The notes beneath the pieces were generated by a model. That model had not been told where the DNA came from, searched no databases, and worked only from the letters and a program-made list of their open reading frames with translations. DNA of 6,242 nt, taken from the NCBI GenBank assembly GCA_015487515.1, contig WFPQ01000289.1, positions 1 through 6,242 of the forward strand. The letters run 5' to 3'. A program made the translations under genes and the position numbers. Positions 5,656 to 6,242 of this stretch are shown piece after piece (the stretch's first letter is position 1; each line of letters begins with the position of its first letter). The DNA is from Hyphomicrobiales bacterium. Its GTDB lineage: Bacteria > Pseudomonadota > Alphaproteobacteria > Rhizobiales > Devosiaceae.

Positions 5656-6242
5656 TCAGAATTCCGTCGGACGCGCTCCCGGCTGCATCCATGACCTGTC
5701 TGCCCCCAGGGCCGCACCCGTTGCAACATCAGACAGCCCCAGATCGCCTGCCAGTTGATCAAGGCCAATTCTCAATATCAGCTTTGCACTGCGCCGCGGC
5801 CAGCCCCGTTCGCTTTCGACCAATTGCAATCCCTTTTGAAAACCGCAGATATCCAGTACCACGCCAGAACAGTCGGGAGGAAGTTTTTTCAAAAGCCCGA
5901 ACAGTTTCCTGCGCGCATCAATGGCCGAAACTTCCAGGTCCACAGCGCAAGCGGCCGAAGAATTGCCACCACCGATTCTGGTCGGATCACAGGACATGGT
6001 GGTTCGCTGAAGCATTTGAGACCTGAGGAAAAGGTAATGTATCTTGCCCGCCGCCATGAGATGGTGGGGCAACAGGAAGGGTGGGCGACCATTTTTACCC
6101 CGGGACAGGCTCAGCAACGCACCTTCAAGCAGATTGACAGAAATGCCAGCAACCGTTTTTTCGACCTGCCGGTGCTGGCCGGCAAAATCCCCGGAAGAAC
6201 CAAGCCGGCGCCTTACCCAGCCCGGCGCCGCATCGGTTGCAA
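5656..6242 (-). CDS. DUF6456-domain protein, 5' partial
   Basis: The minus-strand frame is open from the right window edge to a TGA at 5658-5656, leaving 194 visible C-terminal residues; the start is outside the window. In-frame ATG/TTG codons further in, such as the TTG at 6117, are probably internal because protein-like sequence (VEKTVAGISVNLLEGALLSL) precedes them. The pattern is that of DUF6456. It has the N-L-x-E-x-L-L-x-L-x-R stretch, an AAGKIHYLFLRSQ helix, and a variable Ser/Ala linker. The conserved end is DARRKLFGLLKKLPPDCSGV, then LDICGFQKGL and ESERGWPRRSAKLILRIGLD. That last helix pair, with WPRRSAK, looks like a nucleic-acid-binding helix-turn-helix, which is inference; the family has no established function. 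It converges on sufE with 52 bases between stops and no clear terminator hairpin. Confidence 0.78.
   Translation of the reverse strand, partial: ATDAAPGWVRRRLGSSGDFAGQHRQVEKTVAGISVNLLEGALLSLSRGKNGRPPFLLPHHLMAAGKIHYLFLRSQMLQRTTMSCDPTRIGGGNSSAACAVDLEVSAIDARRKLFGLLKKLPPDCSGVVLDICGFQKGLQLVESERGWPRRSAKLILRIGLDQLAGDLGLSDVATGAALGADRSWMQPGARPTEF

Noticed and set aside
4926..5768. A 280-codon minus-strand frame across the sufE region
   Set aside because: It is the shadow of sufE, whose motifs including the active-site cysteine are clear on the plus strand. The translation is Cys/His/Gly-rich noise.

Overview
The window looks like chromosomal DNA from an alphaproteobacterium. The evidence is the set of families recognised by eye, several of which are known mainly or only from this class: a DUF2336-type protein, DUF1491, DUF5330 next to a SufE-family protein, and a DUF6456 C-terminus. 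An HWE-less HisKA/PAS membrane kinase of the PleC/DivJ general type fits the same class. I see no transposase, integrase, tRNA, rRNA, CRISPR array, prophage gene or other mobile-element mark. Base composition and codon use look even throughout, so this reads as ordinary core or semi-core genome. All family calls are from memory and none was searched.

Layout, left to right. Positions 1-1008 (+) hold the 3' part of a helical DUF2336-like gene whose start lies outside the window. It converges, with a 20-base gap, on a three-gene leftward operon. In transcription order that operon is a multi-pass membrane sensor histidine kinase (4280 to 2397), a single-pass membrane protein with two peptidoglycan-binding-type domains (2400 to 1390), and a small DUF1491 protein (1376 to 1029). 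The kinase stop and the next start overlap as ATGA, and the third gene follows 13 bases after the second. Positions 4281-4629 are a 349-base divergent intergenic region. It holds a possible CtrA-like site, a plausible sigma-70-type promoter facing right, an AT-rich palindrome and a short direct repeat.

Rightward from there come a DUF5330-like membrane-anchored small protein (4630-4986), a strong stem-loop (5094-5126) and a SufE-family sulfur acceptor (5178-5603). The last gene, on the minus strand, is a DUF6456-type protein (5656-6242) whose 5' end is cut by the window edge. It converges on sufE with a 52-base gap and no clear terminator between them.

How the genes may work together: the kinase and the envelope protein are probably co-translated. 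That suggests a signalling unit linking the cell envelope to a phosphorelay, possibly a cell-cycle one if the CtrA-like site is real. SufE would serve Fe-S cluster assembly with a SufS desulfurase encoded elsewhere. I found no clearly new system. The kinase/peptidoglycan-binding/DUF1491 coupling and the uncharacterised DUF5330-SufE-DUF6456 neighbourhood are the points most worth following.
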